From the NCBI GenBank assembly GCA_050084985.1, contig JBITNC010000001.1:143654001-143718000 (forward strand): a stretch of DNA of 64,000 nucleotides, read 5' to 3'. A model generated the notes under the pieces. The model saw only the letters and a list, made by a program, of their open reading frames with translations, did not search any database and was not told the DNA's origin. Position 1 is the stretch's first letter; each line of letters starts with the position of its first letter. The DNA comes from Nageia nagi (lineage: Eukaryota > Pinophyta). This document shows positions 49,273-61,979 of the stretch, piece after piece. Both the position numbers and the translations under genes were made by a program.

Positions 49273-50820
49273 GGAAGATTCCACCTCAAAGATGTCATGA
49301 TGATGTCGAACAAACCAATAATGCCCATAGTACTTTTGGTATACAAGGGAACAACCTTTATGATACCTATGTAGAATTGAATCTTGAATTAGCAACCTTT
49401 ATTTTAAACTTGAAGGATAAATCAACTAAATAAGAGGAACTTATTTAGAGATAGGCTATAGAAATAGAATCCCTCTAAAATAGAGACATACAACCTATAG
49501 TTGATCCAGTGATAGTTTCTAATAATAGGAAGGATCTCAAAAAGATACTTGCTACTGAATTCCTTAGGGAAGAAGAAAAGGATATAGCTAAGGCATTGTT
49601 AAGGGAAGTTTGTACCGACTTTGATACACAAAATTATACTTCCAACCAGAAAGTTATGTGGGTAGTTCTTCTTTTAAGAGGGTATGCACTAGAATGGTGG
49701 GAAGGTCTACTTGTTGAAAGAAAAGTCTTAGCTAAAGATGTATGTTGGAAAGATTTTAAGAAATTTTTTAAGAAAAGGTGTATTTCTAAAATATTTGTGT
49801 TAGAAAAGTGGGTTGAGTTTGATAGGCTTTGATAAAGAGGTCACATATTAGATAAGTATCATCATACTTTCATTAGATTATTAAAGTATGTTCTTGAAAT
49901 TTCAAATAGCTCTAAAAAGAAGATACATAAGTTCTTTGGCAGGTTAGATCATGACATTCACACTACTGTAAACTTGCTTACACCAAAAACACTTAAGAAA
50001 GCTAATGAGTTAGCCAAATAAAGTGAAGATAATGGTAGGTTCAAGAGGAATCCTAAAACTACTACTCTAGAGGTAGGAAATGTTGAAAAATAAAAGGCTC
50101 CCTAGGAAATGATAAGCAGATTAAGAAATAAAATAAGGGGCCTTTAGGAAATAAAAAATCTAGTAGACCTCATGATGGGTTTTAGAAAAGAGTAAATCCC
50201 CAAAAGAAATGATAATGGTAGTAACTAGGGTTAGTAGTGTCAGCAACAATAACCTCAATAGGGTAACTATGTACCAAAAGATCAAATTTAGGGGAAGGTA
50301 CCTAGAAATGGATGTTATAACTATGGTGGAGCTCACTTCACCAACAAATGTCCAAACTACTTCAAACCTTAGAATGGAGAAGCAACTCATAGGATCTATG
50401 CTGCAATAGGAAAAGGAGCTTTGGAGACTCAAGCAACACCATTAATGATATGGGTTAAGATTTTTTGTTCAAATATTAAAATACTTATTGATAGTGATGC
50501 TATAGATAGTTTTATTTCCACTCATATTTTACATAAACTATCAAAAAAGCCAAGGATCTTAGAAGAAGGGCAGAAGGTCGAGTTTGGGCCAAGGCAAACC
50601 CATATAGTAGCAAAGTATTATCCAAACATAAAAGTAATCTTACCTACAAGAGATACTCAAGTAACCTTATTCATTGCTCCTATTCTATATTTCAAAATCA
50701 TTTTGGGTATGGATTAGTTAAGAAACCATGAAGATTTAGTAAACTTTGAAGAAATATGGGTAAAGTTTAGGGATGAAAAAGGGAATTACAGAAAGTCTTT
50801 TATTAAAGGAAACCATTTAG
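49273..50820 (+). pseudogene. gag: A2 gag and protease, decayed
   Basis: This copies A1 at an offset of about 14023. The gag block is open at 49509-49832 (GYALEWWEGL, WKDFKKFFKKRC). The zinc knuckle at 50313-50351 has the same Cys-to-Tyr change as A1. The protease is open at 50421-50717, with D-S-D at 50490-50498 in place of D-S-G, and ends with the shared TAG (50715-50717) after GMD. Identical disabling changes in two copies show that they descend from one dead copy. Confidence 0.8.
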
Positions 50821-50959
50821 ACCATGACTCTTGTTAGCTTTGCAATTTTCAAAGGACATTTGGAAAAGGAGTATGATTTTTTCTATTAAAATAAAGGATC
50901 TAAAGGAAGATTAAATAGAGGAGGAAATACTTCGAAAGAATCCAATTGTATGAGAATAT

Positions 50960-52320
50960 AAGGATATTTTCCAAAGGAACTTCTAGGTATGCCTCTTAGA
51001 AGGAAGTTTGATTTCTATATTGACTTGGTTCTAAGAGTAAAACCTATATCTAGGACACCTTATAGGATGACCACTATTGAAATGGAGAAGCTAGAAGTTT
51101 AGGTAAATGATTTATTAGAAAAAGATCTTATCCAACCTAGCACATCACCATGGGAAGTACAAGTCTTATTTGTTAAGAAAAAAGATCAATCATTGAGGCT
51201 TTACATACATTACAGAATGTTAAACAAGGTAGCTATCAAAAACCACTACCCTTTACCAATAATAGATTATCATTTTGATCAGTTAAAAGAGGCATGTATA
51301 TTCTCTAAGTTATATCTAAAATTAGGTTACCACAAATTGAGAATAAAATATTTTAATACCCATAAAATTTCATTCAAAACTCAGTATGGACACTGTGAGT
51401 TTACAGTTTTACACTTTGGTCTTACCAATGCTCTGACATCCTTCATGAACTTGATGAATAGTGTATTCTGAGAATACCTTGAGAAATTTGTATTCGTATT
51501 ACTATATGACATATTGATTTATTCAAAATCAAAAGAGGATCATGATCATCATCTCAAGATAGTCATGGGAATTCTAAGAAGGAATCGATTATACGCTAAG
51601 ATGAGAAAATGTGAGTTTTATGTACCATAAGTGAAATACTTGGGACACTTTATCTCTTGTAAAAGAATTTTAGTGGACCCATCAAAAATTGAGGAAATAA
51701 TGAGTTGGCCCTTACCAAATAATGTTAGTGAAATAAGAAGTTTCATGGGTCTAGAAGGACATTATAGTCATTTTATCAATAACTTCTCTAAAGTTGCTTA
51801 TCCCATTACTCAATTAGAAAAGAAAGAAAATAATTTGTTATGGATAGAGAAGTATGATCAAGCTTTTGCTACTCTCAAACAAAGGCTTACAATGGCACCT
51901 ATAATTAGAATCCTATACCCATAAGGATTATTTTTTATCTGCATAGATGCTTCTAAAAAAGGATTAAGAGGAGTACTAATGTAAGATGGCATAATAGTGG
52001 CCTTTGAGTCAAAAAAAAACTTAAGGATCATGAAGTAAGATATGCGACTCATGATTTGGACCTAGCTATAGTTGTTTATGCCTTAAAAGTTTGGAGATAT
52101 TATTTGTTAGGGAAACCTTTCAAACTTAGATCAATCTTAGATATATTTTCACTCAGCCAAATTTAAATGCTAGACAAAGAATATGGATGGAACTCCATTT
52201 TGAGTATGAATTTGGTATTGAATATATCAAAGGGAAGGAAAATAATGTAGCTAATGCTCTAAGTTGTAGGAAACACATTACATATATAAGCTTAAGTTAT
52301 ACTAACCTTATTGAAAAAAT
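50960..52320 (+). pseudogene. A2 reverse transcriptase and RNase H, decayed
   Basis: RT motifs are as in A1: an open frame at 51193-51471 covers [19 protein letters not shown] to [17 protein letters not shown]. The catalytic box reads L-L-Y-D (51502-51510): the first Asp codon GAT is TAT, a private change absent from A1. The Pro of NAP is Leu. The connection region is open at 51631-51924. RNase H follows from about 51945, with the same A-run frameshift as A1, and its C-terminal KGKENNVANALSCR lies near 52225-52270. Confidence 0.85.
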
Positions 52321-52439
52321 TCATGAACTCCAAGATCAGGATTATCACTACCAAAGGATTAGAAGAGAACTTGTTGAAAATCCACATAAGGTGCAAAACT
52401 TTATTTATAAGGAAAGTGGTATCCTTTTTTTTTAAGATA

Positions 52440-53715
52440 GAGTGGTAATTACTAAAGAGAGAAATATAATGAATATTATTCTTTGGGAATCACACGACAC
52501 CCCTTACTCTACCCACCCTAGTGGGGCAAAAGTGAGAGAAAACATGAAAAAGTATTTTTTTTGGTGAAGAATGGAAAGAGAAATAATTGGCTATGTCTCT
52601 AAGTGTCTAGAATATCAAAACATGAAGGTATAACATAAAGAGACATCCAACAAGAAAACTCTATCCTCATAATATCCCTACATAGAAATGGTAAAAAAAT
52701 TTTATGGATTTTATTATTGGATTACCAAAAATCAAATTTAGACATGATGTTATCCTAGTGGTTGTTGATAAATTGACCAAGGTAGCTCACTTCATACCTA
52801 GAAATATAATTGATGATGCTCTAGCAGTTACTAGCAAGTTTACTAGGGCGATCATTCAACTATATGATTTTTTAGAGGAGGTAGTCTTCGATAGTGACTC
52901 AAGGTTTACTTATACTTTTTGGAAGAATTTTCATAAATATGTGGGCACTACATTGAACATTAGATTAGCTTATCATCCAAAAATAGATGGACAAACTATG
53001 TGAGTGAACCAAGTCTTGGAATATATGCTTAGGATGTACTATATTGATCACCCTACCAAATGGAAAGATTACCTCCACTTAGTTGAGTTCACCTATAACA
53101 ATGGCTATTACTCATCTTTGGGAATACCACCTTTTGAAGCTTTGTATAGGTGAAGGTGTAGGACTCATCTCTCTTGGGAAAATCTCAAAGATTGGGTTAC
53201 TCTTGGAAATGATATGATAAGAGAGATGGAGGAGAAGCTTAAGGGAATTCAATAAAGGTTAAAGAAAGCTACAAATCAATAGAAAAGTTATATTGATCTG
53301 AAAAGGACACCAAGGGAATTATCCATTGGTGATAAAGTCTTTTAAAGGGTTAAACCCAAAAACATGCCATCAAGTCTTCCAAGTTAGCATAAAGATATGT
53401 CGGTTCTTTCTCTATCTTAGATAAGATTAGTCCAATAGCCTATAGGCTCAAAATTCTTCCTAACCTATCTAATATCAATGAATCCTACCATGTTTCCTTG
53501 TTAAAAATGTGTGTTCATGATGCATCACATGTTTGGGATGTATCTAGTTTGCAGATGGACAACCCACTAACTATGGAGGTGCATCTAGTTTAGGTTCAAA
53601 AACTTCATACTAAGAAGCTTAAAAATTGCATCATGGAAGGAAAAATATGTAGGAAATAATTCCAAATGGAAATATGTTGAAAGCATGAAAAAACTATTTC
53701 TTTTTTTATTTGAAA
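52440..53715 (+). pseudogene. A2 integrase with chromodomain remnant, decayed
   Basis: The core is open at 52704-53003 and starts MDFIIGLPKIKFRHDVILVV. It includes VFDSDSRFTYTFWKNFHKYV and stops at GQTM followed by TGA (53001-53003). This is the same lost glutamate and arginine as in A1. Later blocks (WKDYLHLVEF, GIPPFEALY) follow, and the tail near 53620-53700 resembles a chromodomain end. This copy keeps Gly in IIGLPK where A1 has Arg, so A1 is the more changed at that site. Confidence 0.8.
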
Positions 53716-53775
53716 AGTAAACTTAAACTATGAAACTATGATACTTCTAATAAACATAAGGGACCATGTTAATCT

Positions 53776-53788
53776 AAGTGGAGGAGGA
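53776..53788 (+). other. Polypurine tract of A2
   Basis: AAGTGGAGGAGGA lies directly before the TG of LTR2, as in A1. Confidence 0.85.
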
Positions 53789-56700
53789 TGTGATAGCCCA
53801 AATCCACCCTATATTTCCCTTGGTGTGTTTTATTTTGGTTTAAGTGTGGAATGAGGCATTGACTATATATTATTTGAATAAAATGCTTGATATGCTTTTA
53901 TTTGCTTAAGTTATGAAATCCTAGATAAGGATAATGATTACTTATCCCACCTATATGTACATGTTACTACTGCAAGTGGTTTTCAGGTATGTAGATGATA
54001 GGCAATGGAAGGGGAGATGCTCTTGAATGATTTGGAAATGATTAATTATTAGTGATTCTCATGATCGCATAAGATTAAGACACTAGGATAGATGGGTAAG
54101 TGGTTGCATACATACATAGCAACATGGGGCAACATAAGCTCCCTAGGATTGATGATGTGTGTTTATGATTGCCTAGTTATGTTATTTAATTGAGTTTAAA
54201 ATATCATTTTATGCCTTTAAGTATTGCCAAGGATGTTAATATAATTATCTATGGACCCCTAATAATCAATATTAGTGGGCAAAGTTAATTAAGGGAACTA
54301 ACTATGTAAGAAAATAGTAAAGTTTAATTATTTAAATATATGTAATTAAGTATTTTGTGGGAATGTGTATTCATTGCTTCTTAATAATTAATTAAGGATA
54401 ATTAATTAAGAATGATAATCCTTAACATTAAATATTATTTATTTATTTAGCTTAAAATAAATAAATTAAGCTAGATGAGTTTTGATTGGTTGATTGATAA
54501 AGGCTAGAGTTAACTAGACCTTTAAGATATTAATTATAATTAAATAATATTGATTTTACCTAATTAGCATGATGTGTCTAAATTTTTAGCTATTACATCC
54601 CTATTGCAAGTTTTGTGTGCCAGTTTTAAGTTGAGGTGTGCTAGTGGAACTCAATTTATTGGGGTTTTGATTGATGACTAAGTGGGTAGATATTTCCACT
54701 TAGGAATTAACTCCCACTCACTTGATTTTAAGTGGTGTTGTCACTCCTCATTAATTTTGAGGCCTAGCCTTAGTTGAAAAATATAAATAGAGACCTAGGG
54801 TGGAGCTTTTGTTCATTCTTGTTTTTGTATTTTTTTGGAGTAGCAAGCTTTGCAATTCTAGAACCAAGTCCTTTGGCAATTACAAGATTTAGTGAGGTTT
54901 TCCTCTTATGTTTAGTTGCTTCTCTTTATTTTTATGAAACCTTACTATTTTATGAATTTTATAAAATAAGAGTTTTTGGTTTTATTGCTAAATTATCATT
55001 GGTTGAGGATTTAGTTTATTTCCATGAATGCTCCCTTTAAAAGTTTGGTTTTGAAATTTGTGTATAGTTTTGATATGAGGTTTTATATTTTTTGCAATTA
55101 TCTTTTGAGGTTAAATCCCTTATTAGTACCTTTGTATTTGATGCATAAATATTTAGAAATAATATTTTTGTTAGTAACTCCTCTTATACCTTCTCTTCTT
55201 GTAATTTTTCTCATTGGTTCAACCTTGCCTAGAAACCTATGTAAGGAATATTCCCCTAAGTTAAAAGGTTTATCTTAGAATCTTGTAATCCATGCAAACT
55301 TTTATGTTAAAAGCTTTTTACTTTTACAAATATAGTTAAGGGAGGTATTTAATGTGTTTAGAGGCTTAAAAATCTTTTTCTAGCCTAATAGGAAAGAAAA
55401 CCTCGATTTATGTGTAAGGCTTAGGTGCTGAATAGGATAGTGTAGGTTTATTGCTAGGAAGCTATTAAATATTTTGCTATTATTTTATTTCATGTTAATT
55501 TAGTAATATAAAAGAGAATTTAGTTTTAAATTAAAATAAGGATTATTTTTAATTTAGAATTAAATACAAGTTGTGGTTACTTGAAATGGCAAATGTGGTT
55601 ATTTAATATATGTTTCTTTTATTTTAAAATATAGGAGTGATATTTTAAAATAGAGAATATGGTATTATTGTAAGTAAATATTTTAATAGTGTGGTATCAT
55701 TTTAAAAATAGGGTAGTATTTTTAAAACGGAATTGAAATTATTACTTTAGGATATTGTATTTTATCCAAAAATAAAGTTTGATTATTTATTTTAAAATAG
55801 GAGTATATTTTAAAATAATGTTGCAATTATTTTAGGATATTGTATTTTATTCTAAAATAGAGTTTGATTAGTTATTTAAAATTGAATTTGATGTTTAAAA
55901 TAAATTTGTTTGTTTTTTCTAAAATGTGAAGTGAAATTTTAGAATTCTTAGAGTTGTTGAAATGTTTCCTTAAAATAGCAAAGCATGTAGTTGCATTTAG
56001 TGGAAACCCAAGACTATGTCTAATCCAACCATTCTTGAGCTATTATCCTTCCAAAAGGAGCAAGCCTTGTTCAAGTTGTGAGAAAGGAGTTTATTAAATT
56101 AGTTTCCATGGGATTTAAATATATTATACTTATTTTTTATTTATGAAAATAAATAACAATGCTATTGTTGTAAAATGATGTGACAAGAATTATTACTTCA
56201 TTACTTGGGATGATTGTGCTATTATGATTATTGTACAAAGTTGTTATTTTGGGAGTTTCAAGATTAGTATTTGAAAAGTTAAGTGTTATTCTTTTATTAA
56301 AGAGTGGTTTAGTAAATTAATTTTCTTTACATGAATATGATATTTCTTGATACTTTATTATGCTTACTTAGTTTAGAAAGTTCATGTTATATGATGATGT
56401 TAGGACCAATTCTCTTGTCTTTAAGTAATGTGTTTTATTTGGGCATGATTTTTCCTTAGGTTTTGGTAGGTTTTTCTTTGATGTTTAAACCTAAGTGTAG
56501 ACCTAGTCCCAATTCCCAAGTAAAGCATACCTATTCATTATGGGATGTTGATTTATCTTCAAGTGAGTTAGGCTAAGATAAATCAAAAAATCCTTATGGT
56601 TGAATGGATCTCAGTGTATTAAATTTTCCTTATATGATGATGGTGGGAAATACGAGGAGGTATGTGGTACCATTATGAAGTCACTATGTTCAATAGAACA

Positions 56701-56997
56701 TGCAAAACCAAGCCATGTGAAGTTATTTAATGAGTAGGTTAAATAACTAGAAATGGTATTAAGCCAGTGAAGAGTCTAGAATCGTGAATGACTTAGCTTA
56801 GAACAATACTAGTAATATTGTAAACAATAATTCATAGCATTCTCAAGCAACTTACAAACACATTCAAAATATATTGTATTTAAACTACATGTTTTATTTA
56901 CTAATATGGAAAAATAATTTGTGCTCACCTCTTGATTGTATGGGATGGGTGTTATAGTGATAGTCCTATGTATTTTTGATGAGATAGGGTAATTATA
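53789..56997 (+). mobile_element. LTR2, 3' LTR of A2 and 5' LTR of B3 (3.21 kb)
   Basis: Same length as LTR1 and nearly identical, with the same missing segment relative to LTR0. It starts TGTGATAGCCC and ends gggtaattata. TATAAATAG lies at 54782-54790. The plus-strand open frames at 54774-55040 and 55024-55278 lie inside the LTR; the second recurs at the same place in LTR0 (26818) and LTR1 (40998) but resembles no protein family. Confidence 0.85.
54782..54790 (+). promoter_or_regulatory. TATA box of LTR2
   Basis: TATAAATAG at the same relative place as in LTR0 and LTR1. Confidence 0.6.
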
Positions 56998-59700
56998 GTA
57001 GTGATGATGAGTTATTTTATTTGTTAAATACATATGCATGAGACCTTTAAAAATAAACAATAATGAGTTGGAGGTGATGACCAACCATTTATTCTTATAC
57101 TTCTTCTATACCCACCAACCATACCATAAGCTATAGAGCCAATCCTAGAGATGAATACTAGGTTTTAGGATAGAAGTCATCACTTTCTATTGAGAAACTA
57201 TAAATAAGGAGGCCATGATTGGATTCCACTATCCAAATAGTCTTCAACAGCATTTCTCAATCCCCATTGTACTAAGGGGACCACCTTAAGTACTCAGCTG
57301 ATACTTCACCATAGATTTCCTATAGAATTCCAACCTATCCTTGTTTAAACATATGACTAGAAAAATAATCTAGGTTAATTAATAAAAAAATAAACAATTT
57401 ACATTGCTCATTAAGAGATATTAATTGAATTTATCAACAAAATTAGATAAGATAATCACACCAAAAAGGTGAGTTCATAAATAGGTTATTTATGCATCTA
57501 CTTATTTTCTCGATAATATAAATAAATAATAATAACTTAATTACTATGAATAATGTTTATTTTATTTTATTTCCTATTTATAAAAAAATTAAAATAAAAT
57601 TGAAAAGTAAAAGGTTCCATAAAATAGAAGAGAATCATTAATACTCATTCTGAAATAGCTCATCAACAACAAGAGCCCTATGATGAACTTACCAAGATGG
57701 AAAAGCTAGTCATATGTATCATAGGTCTAGTAGAGATATATCAAGAAGAGTAACTCCTTGAGAGATAGATGATACTTTAAATTAAGAAACACAACATTTA
57801 GCATAGTTAAGGATTCCTTATTCCTCTCATGCTCATATTCATTTGTTAGATTTTATCTAGCAGAATATACACTAATAGGTTAATGAGGAAGAAATCACTT
57901 TAAGGATTGTTACCCCATCACAAATGCATTCATCTTATGCCATATTACAAAACGTGCTTTTCAACCTAAGTATGATCATGTTACATGTTACCTACTAGAT
58001 GGACATCTTATTCAATCATATATAAGATGAGATGATGACACCCCTTCCACCATCTCTAGAAGGATGGAAAAATTTGATGATAGAATTTTGATACATACAA
58101 CCACTCTAGTATATAAATCAAGGAGTCATGATAGGGTGTATAATAATGCTTATCATATTCTAAAAACAAACACACCTACCCCTAGAACTAGTCATTCTTC
58201 CTTTATCACTAGCTATATAAACGCTAGTACTAGCCTAACAACCCCTAGGATAAGTTATAGATCTCTAAACAAATTAATATTGATCCTTGAAGGTATAGGG
58301 TAGAAGAGATACCATCATATGTGTTAGATTAAATCAAAATTAGAAATACCTTCAAGGTAACCAAAAAATTGTGCTATATAATCTAAATTTGTAAAAATGA
58401 GATGAACTTAGAAAATTGGGGTAAATATCATGTTTACAAGCATAGCCTATGTTTTATGCATATCAAAGTAAAACACTAATAGCATAATCTAACCGAAAAA
58501 AAGTTCAAGATTAACTTCAAAATAAATCATATCAAGGAGTAGTAGATAATAAGAAGTTGCTACCCAAAGCTTGATCCTTGTCTCCTCAAGGTCATTAAAA
58601 CTATATAGATCAAAACCATTGCTTACCTAGAATAAGGGAGGTACCACATGAGCAACAACAACCTCCAAGACCCCCTTTTCCCTATTCTAGACATGAGGAT
58701 CAAATACATTATGCTCCTACACCTTTATATAAACATGGGCAACAATAGTTGCCTCCACATCAACCTTATTTACCTTCTCAACCCTATAATAGAAGTTATT
58801 ATGGTGACCAAACACCTTCTAAAAGAAGTTACCAATCATTCTCAACAAATAAACAAAAGGAAGGTAATAATAATAGTATACATTCTATCATTACTATGCA
58901 ACCACATAGTGACTTCGATAAAAGTTTAATAGAGATTGAAATAATGGTACATTAACAAAACAAACATAAAGTCTCTTACAAAATAATTTATAATAAGCCT
59001 ATACACCAAATTGTTCCTAAGATAGATATCCATTTCAAATTCAAAATTTAAATGATTGAATATTTCAAAGGAAAGCAAGATCCTTAAGAACATTTAAGAT
59101 ATTTTAAGTATTCAAGTTATGTAATTTCCAACGATGATGCTTTGGTGTTGTGTATCTTTCCTATGACACTTGCTAGATAAGCAATGGATTGGTACAATAA
59201 TTTAACTAAGCATAGTATCACATCATATGTGCAATTAGATAACTTATTCTTAGAACACTTTAAGATAAACATTAAAGATAAAACCTCTATAATTGATCTA
59301 ACAATATTACAATAATTTTAGGATGAGGCAATTATAAACTTTATCTCAAGATGGAGAGTGATCTTGATAAATATGTCTTATACTCTCCCACAAGAAAAAC
59401 TAGCAAAAATGTTTAGTCAAAGTTATCTAATACCTATTGCTAATACCTTATTGATTCAACAACATAAGACATTTGAGGAAACAAAGCAATTTCTCAAGTT
59501 GTTGTAATTTAAAAGGTTAAAATCTAGTATGGAGAACTAAAGGGTAAAAAGAAAGAACCTTATGTTAGAAATATAAATTAGGTAGAATATTTAGCAAAAC
59601 TAATGCCTTATAATAAATTTTCTTATCTTAAATATGGAGAACCAACTCCTTCACAAAACATACCCAGTTCACAAAATTGAGAAATTCATTGAAGGAGATA
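56998..59700 (+). pseudogene. gag: B3 leader and gag, C-terminus deleted
   Basis: Third copy of the B 5' part, with the leader, Pro/Gln-rich N-terminus (58749-58955) and capsid-like block (about 59010-59510) as in B1 and B2. The frame open at 30020 in B1 is open here too (58064-58303). At about 59670-59690 the sequence jumps: text matching 31621 of B1 is followed by a 12-base scrap matching 32170, then by text matching 32634. Two deletions totalling about 990 bases have removed the zinc knuckle, spacer and most of the protease. Confidence 0.75.
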
Positions 59701-61190
59701 TAATGCAATACAACCTAATTTTAGAGAGATCTTGGATTAGAAGAATGTAATGCATCCCATCAACATATAATAACTATCTAAAATATATTCACAATGGGTT
59801 GGTACATTGTGTACTTGGATATGAAAAGCCATATTCCCATTGCAATCACACACATCTTTTTAGAAGAAATTTCTTTACCATCTACTCATTATTTTACAAC
59901 ACCTATAGTTCCTAATAAAGTGTAAATAGCAAATATTGATAAAAAATATTCTTTTTCAAGCTCATTAAAAAGGAAGGATCCTGTTGATCTTGAAATACCT
60001 CATACATTAAAGATTTACAAGGATCCATTACCAAAAATAGAACCAATATTTTTAGAAAAGCAAACATGAGAAGAAAGAACATAAAAGTTAGATGAAGAAA
60101 GCAAAGCCTAATCATCAAATTATGGAATAAGGGATTTTTCCATTGATGATGTCATTTTTAACATCCCTATAACCCAAAAAATAAGAAAACCTAAAGAGTC
60201 TCCTAGTATATTAGGACAATTAATAGCAATGGGGTAGTTACCTAATCAAACATTTTTTGTATATCATGGTCTAATAGAACCACCTATTCTCCCTTTGCCT
60301 CAATCCAATGAAGGTATCTTCTATAATTTGTTAGAATATTTATCACCAAATATAAAATTCATTTGTCTAAAGATACTTTGATAGATGTCAATGGAAAGGA
60401 CAAGGTTTAGGTTCATATGAACAAAGACCTAGGTACACTATTGATATTCATTACCAATTTCCTAGTGATAAAACAAGATTAAGTTATAAGAACAACAACT
60501 AAGGAGTATCTAGTTGCAAGATAATTGAACTAGAAATAGAAGCTAAAATCTTTGAAAACTCAAACAAAAGATCTAAATGGATGATAAATTAGGATGATAT
60601 GGAGTTTGGAATGTTATTCTTAGGAGAATTATTTCTTACTATGTCAATTAATATGGTAGAAATCATGGAAATATGTGATAATTTCACACATAATAAGGAC
60701 TTGTATTGGTTTGGAAGTGATGAGTTTGAAATAGTAGGATCAAAAATGTAAAGTAGCTCTTCCTCATACTTTTTGGTAGATGAAGAGACTAAAGACTTTA
60801 TATTGAATCCTGAACAACCTATAATCCAAGATTTCAAATACATAGATGCAATCTTGCAAATTTAGATTTGAATATTAATACCACCTTATAATACTAATAT
60901 AAAGGTGAGTATGAAGAATATAATGCAAATGATAATAATTGGATTCCAATACCCAACCAATTGGAGGAAGGATCTCACATGTTAATTTAAGAGACCATTG
61001 AGATTGACATAATTCATGATCCTAAAAATCATAAAATTATTAAATCAGGTAAATCCCTTACTAAAAAGGAAAGAAAAGAATTCATCATAATATTCAAAGA
61101 AAAACAAAAAATATTTGCATGGTCATATGTCGATATGCATGGACTTGATCTTAACTTAGTAGTGTATAATCTTGGTATAAAGGAAGGTCC
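59690..61190 (+). pseudogene. B3 protease end and linker, intact across the junction site
   Basis: From the deletion scar (GDIMQYNLILERSWI near 59695) the linker runs as in B1 and B2 to 60834 (ccaagattt). Here it continues with caaatacatagatgcaatc instead of the LTR. Beyond it, damaged frames with Lys/Asn-rich text lead into the RT at about 61200. This is the only unit in which the original downstream sequence of B is kept. Confidence 0.7.
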
Positions 61191-61199
61191 AAAACCTAT

Positions 61200-61900
61200 T
61201 AGATAAAAATTACAAAAAAAAACATCCTATAATTACCCTAATGGTAAAATAAGATTTGTAAAAAACTATTTGAAGTTAAGTTTATCTACCCTATGGATTA
61301 TTTTGACTAGATTTATAATATGGTACCAATCAAGAAATCTATTGGGAAGATTCAAATATGCACAAAATTTAGAGATGTAAATAAAGCATGCCCTAAAGAT
61401 GAGTTTCATCTACCAAAAATAGATAGTCTAGTTGAGTCTACTATAGGACATGAAATGTTGTCACTCATGGATGGGTTTTTAGGATACAACCAAATTAAAG
61501 TGGCATTAGAAGATGAACATAAAATCATATTCATGACACCTTAGGGAACATTCTATTATAAAGTAATGCCTTTCAGATTGAAAAATGCTAGAGCTACTTA
61601 TCAAAGAACCATGATGTATTTTTCATGATTACATGCATGAAATTGTAGAGCATTACATAGATGATGTATTGGATAAATCAAAAAAATGGAAAGATCATCC
61701 CAAAGTACTCATCAAAATATTTGATTGGTTACTAGAACATAAGATCTAATTGAACCAAAGAAATGTGTTTTTGGAGTAACATCTAGGAAATTGTTAGGTT
61801 TCATCATCTCTAGGCGAGGAATTGAAGTAGATGATAATAAGATAAAAACAATAACAAATATGTTACACCCCTCAAACATAAAGTAACTACAAATGCTGCA
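61200..61900 (+). pseudogene. B3 reverse transcriptase, Tat/Ogre lineage, decayed
   Basis: The frame at 61320-61544 reads MVPIKKSIGKIQICTKFRDV, NKACPKDEFHLPKIDSLVES, then TIGHEMLSLMDGFLGYNQIK and IIFMTPQGTFYYKVMPF. These are the motif order and wording typical of Tat-lineage RTs. After a frame slip near 61620, HYIDDVLDKSKKW holds the catalytic Y-I-D-D (61654-61665), intact. LLGFIISRRGIEVDDNKI and LQMLQGKLQA follow in the connection region. Stops and slips make it non-functional, but it is the best-kept RT here. The minus-strand open frame at 61712-61930 is a shadow. Confidence 0.85.
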
Positions 61901-61979
61901 AGGTAAGTTACAAGCCATAAGGCATTTCAATTCTTAGTTATCAAACAAATGTAAACCTTTTAACATACTCTTAAAGAAA

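Larger units (their letters stand above)
25559..60834. repeat. 14.02-kb tandem array of a chimeric retroelement
   Basis: The order is LTR0, B', Y', A, LTR1, B', Y', A, LTR2, B. Equivalent points are 14019-14026 bases apart: B starts 28953, 42972, 56998; Y' starts 33779 and 47803; A starts 35171 and 49194; LTR starts 39763 and 53789. LTR0 to LTR1 is 14204 because LTR0 is about 185 bases longer. Shared stops and a shared chimeric junction show that the array arose by DNA duplication, not by fresh transposition. The third unit departs from the pattern at 60835. Confidence 0.85.
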
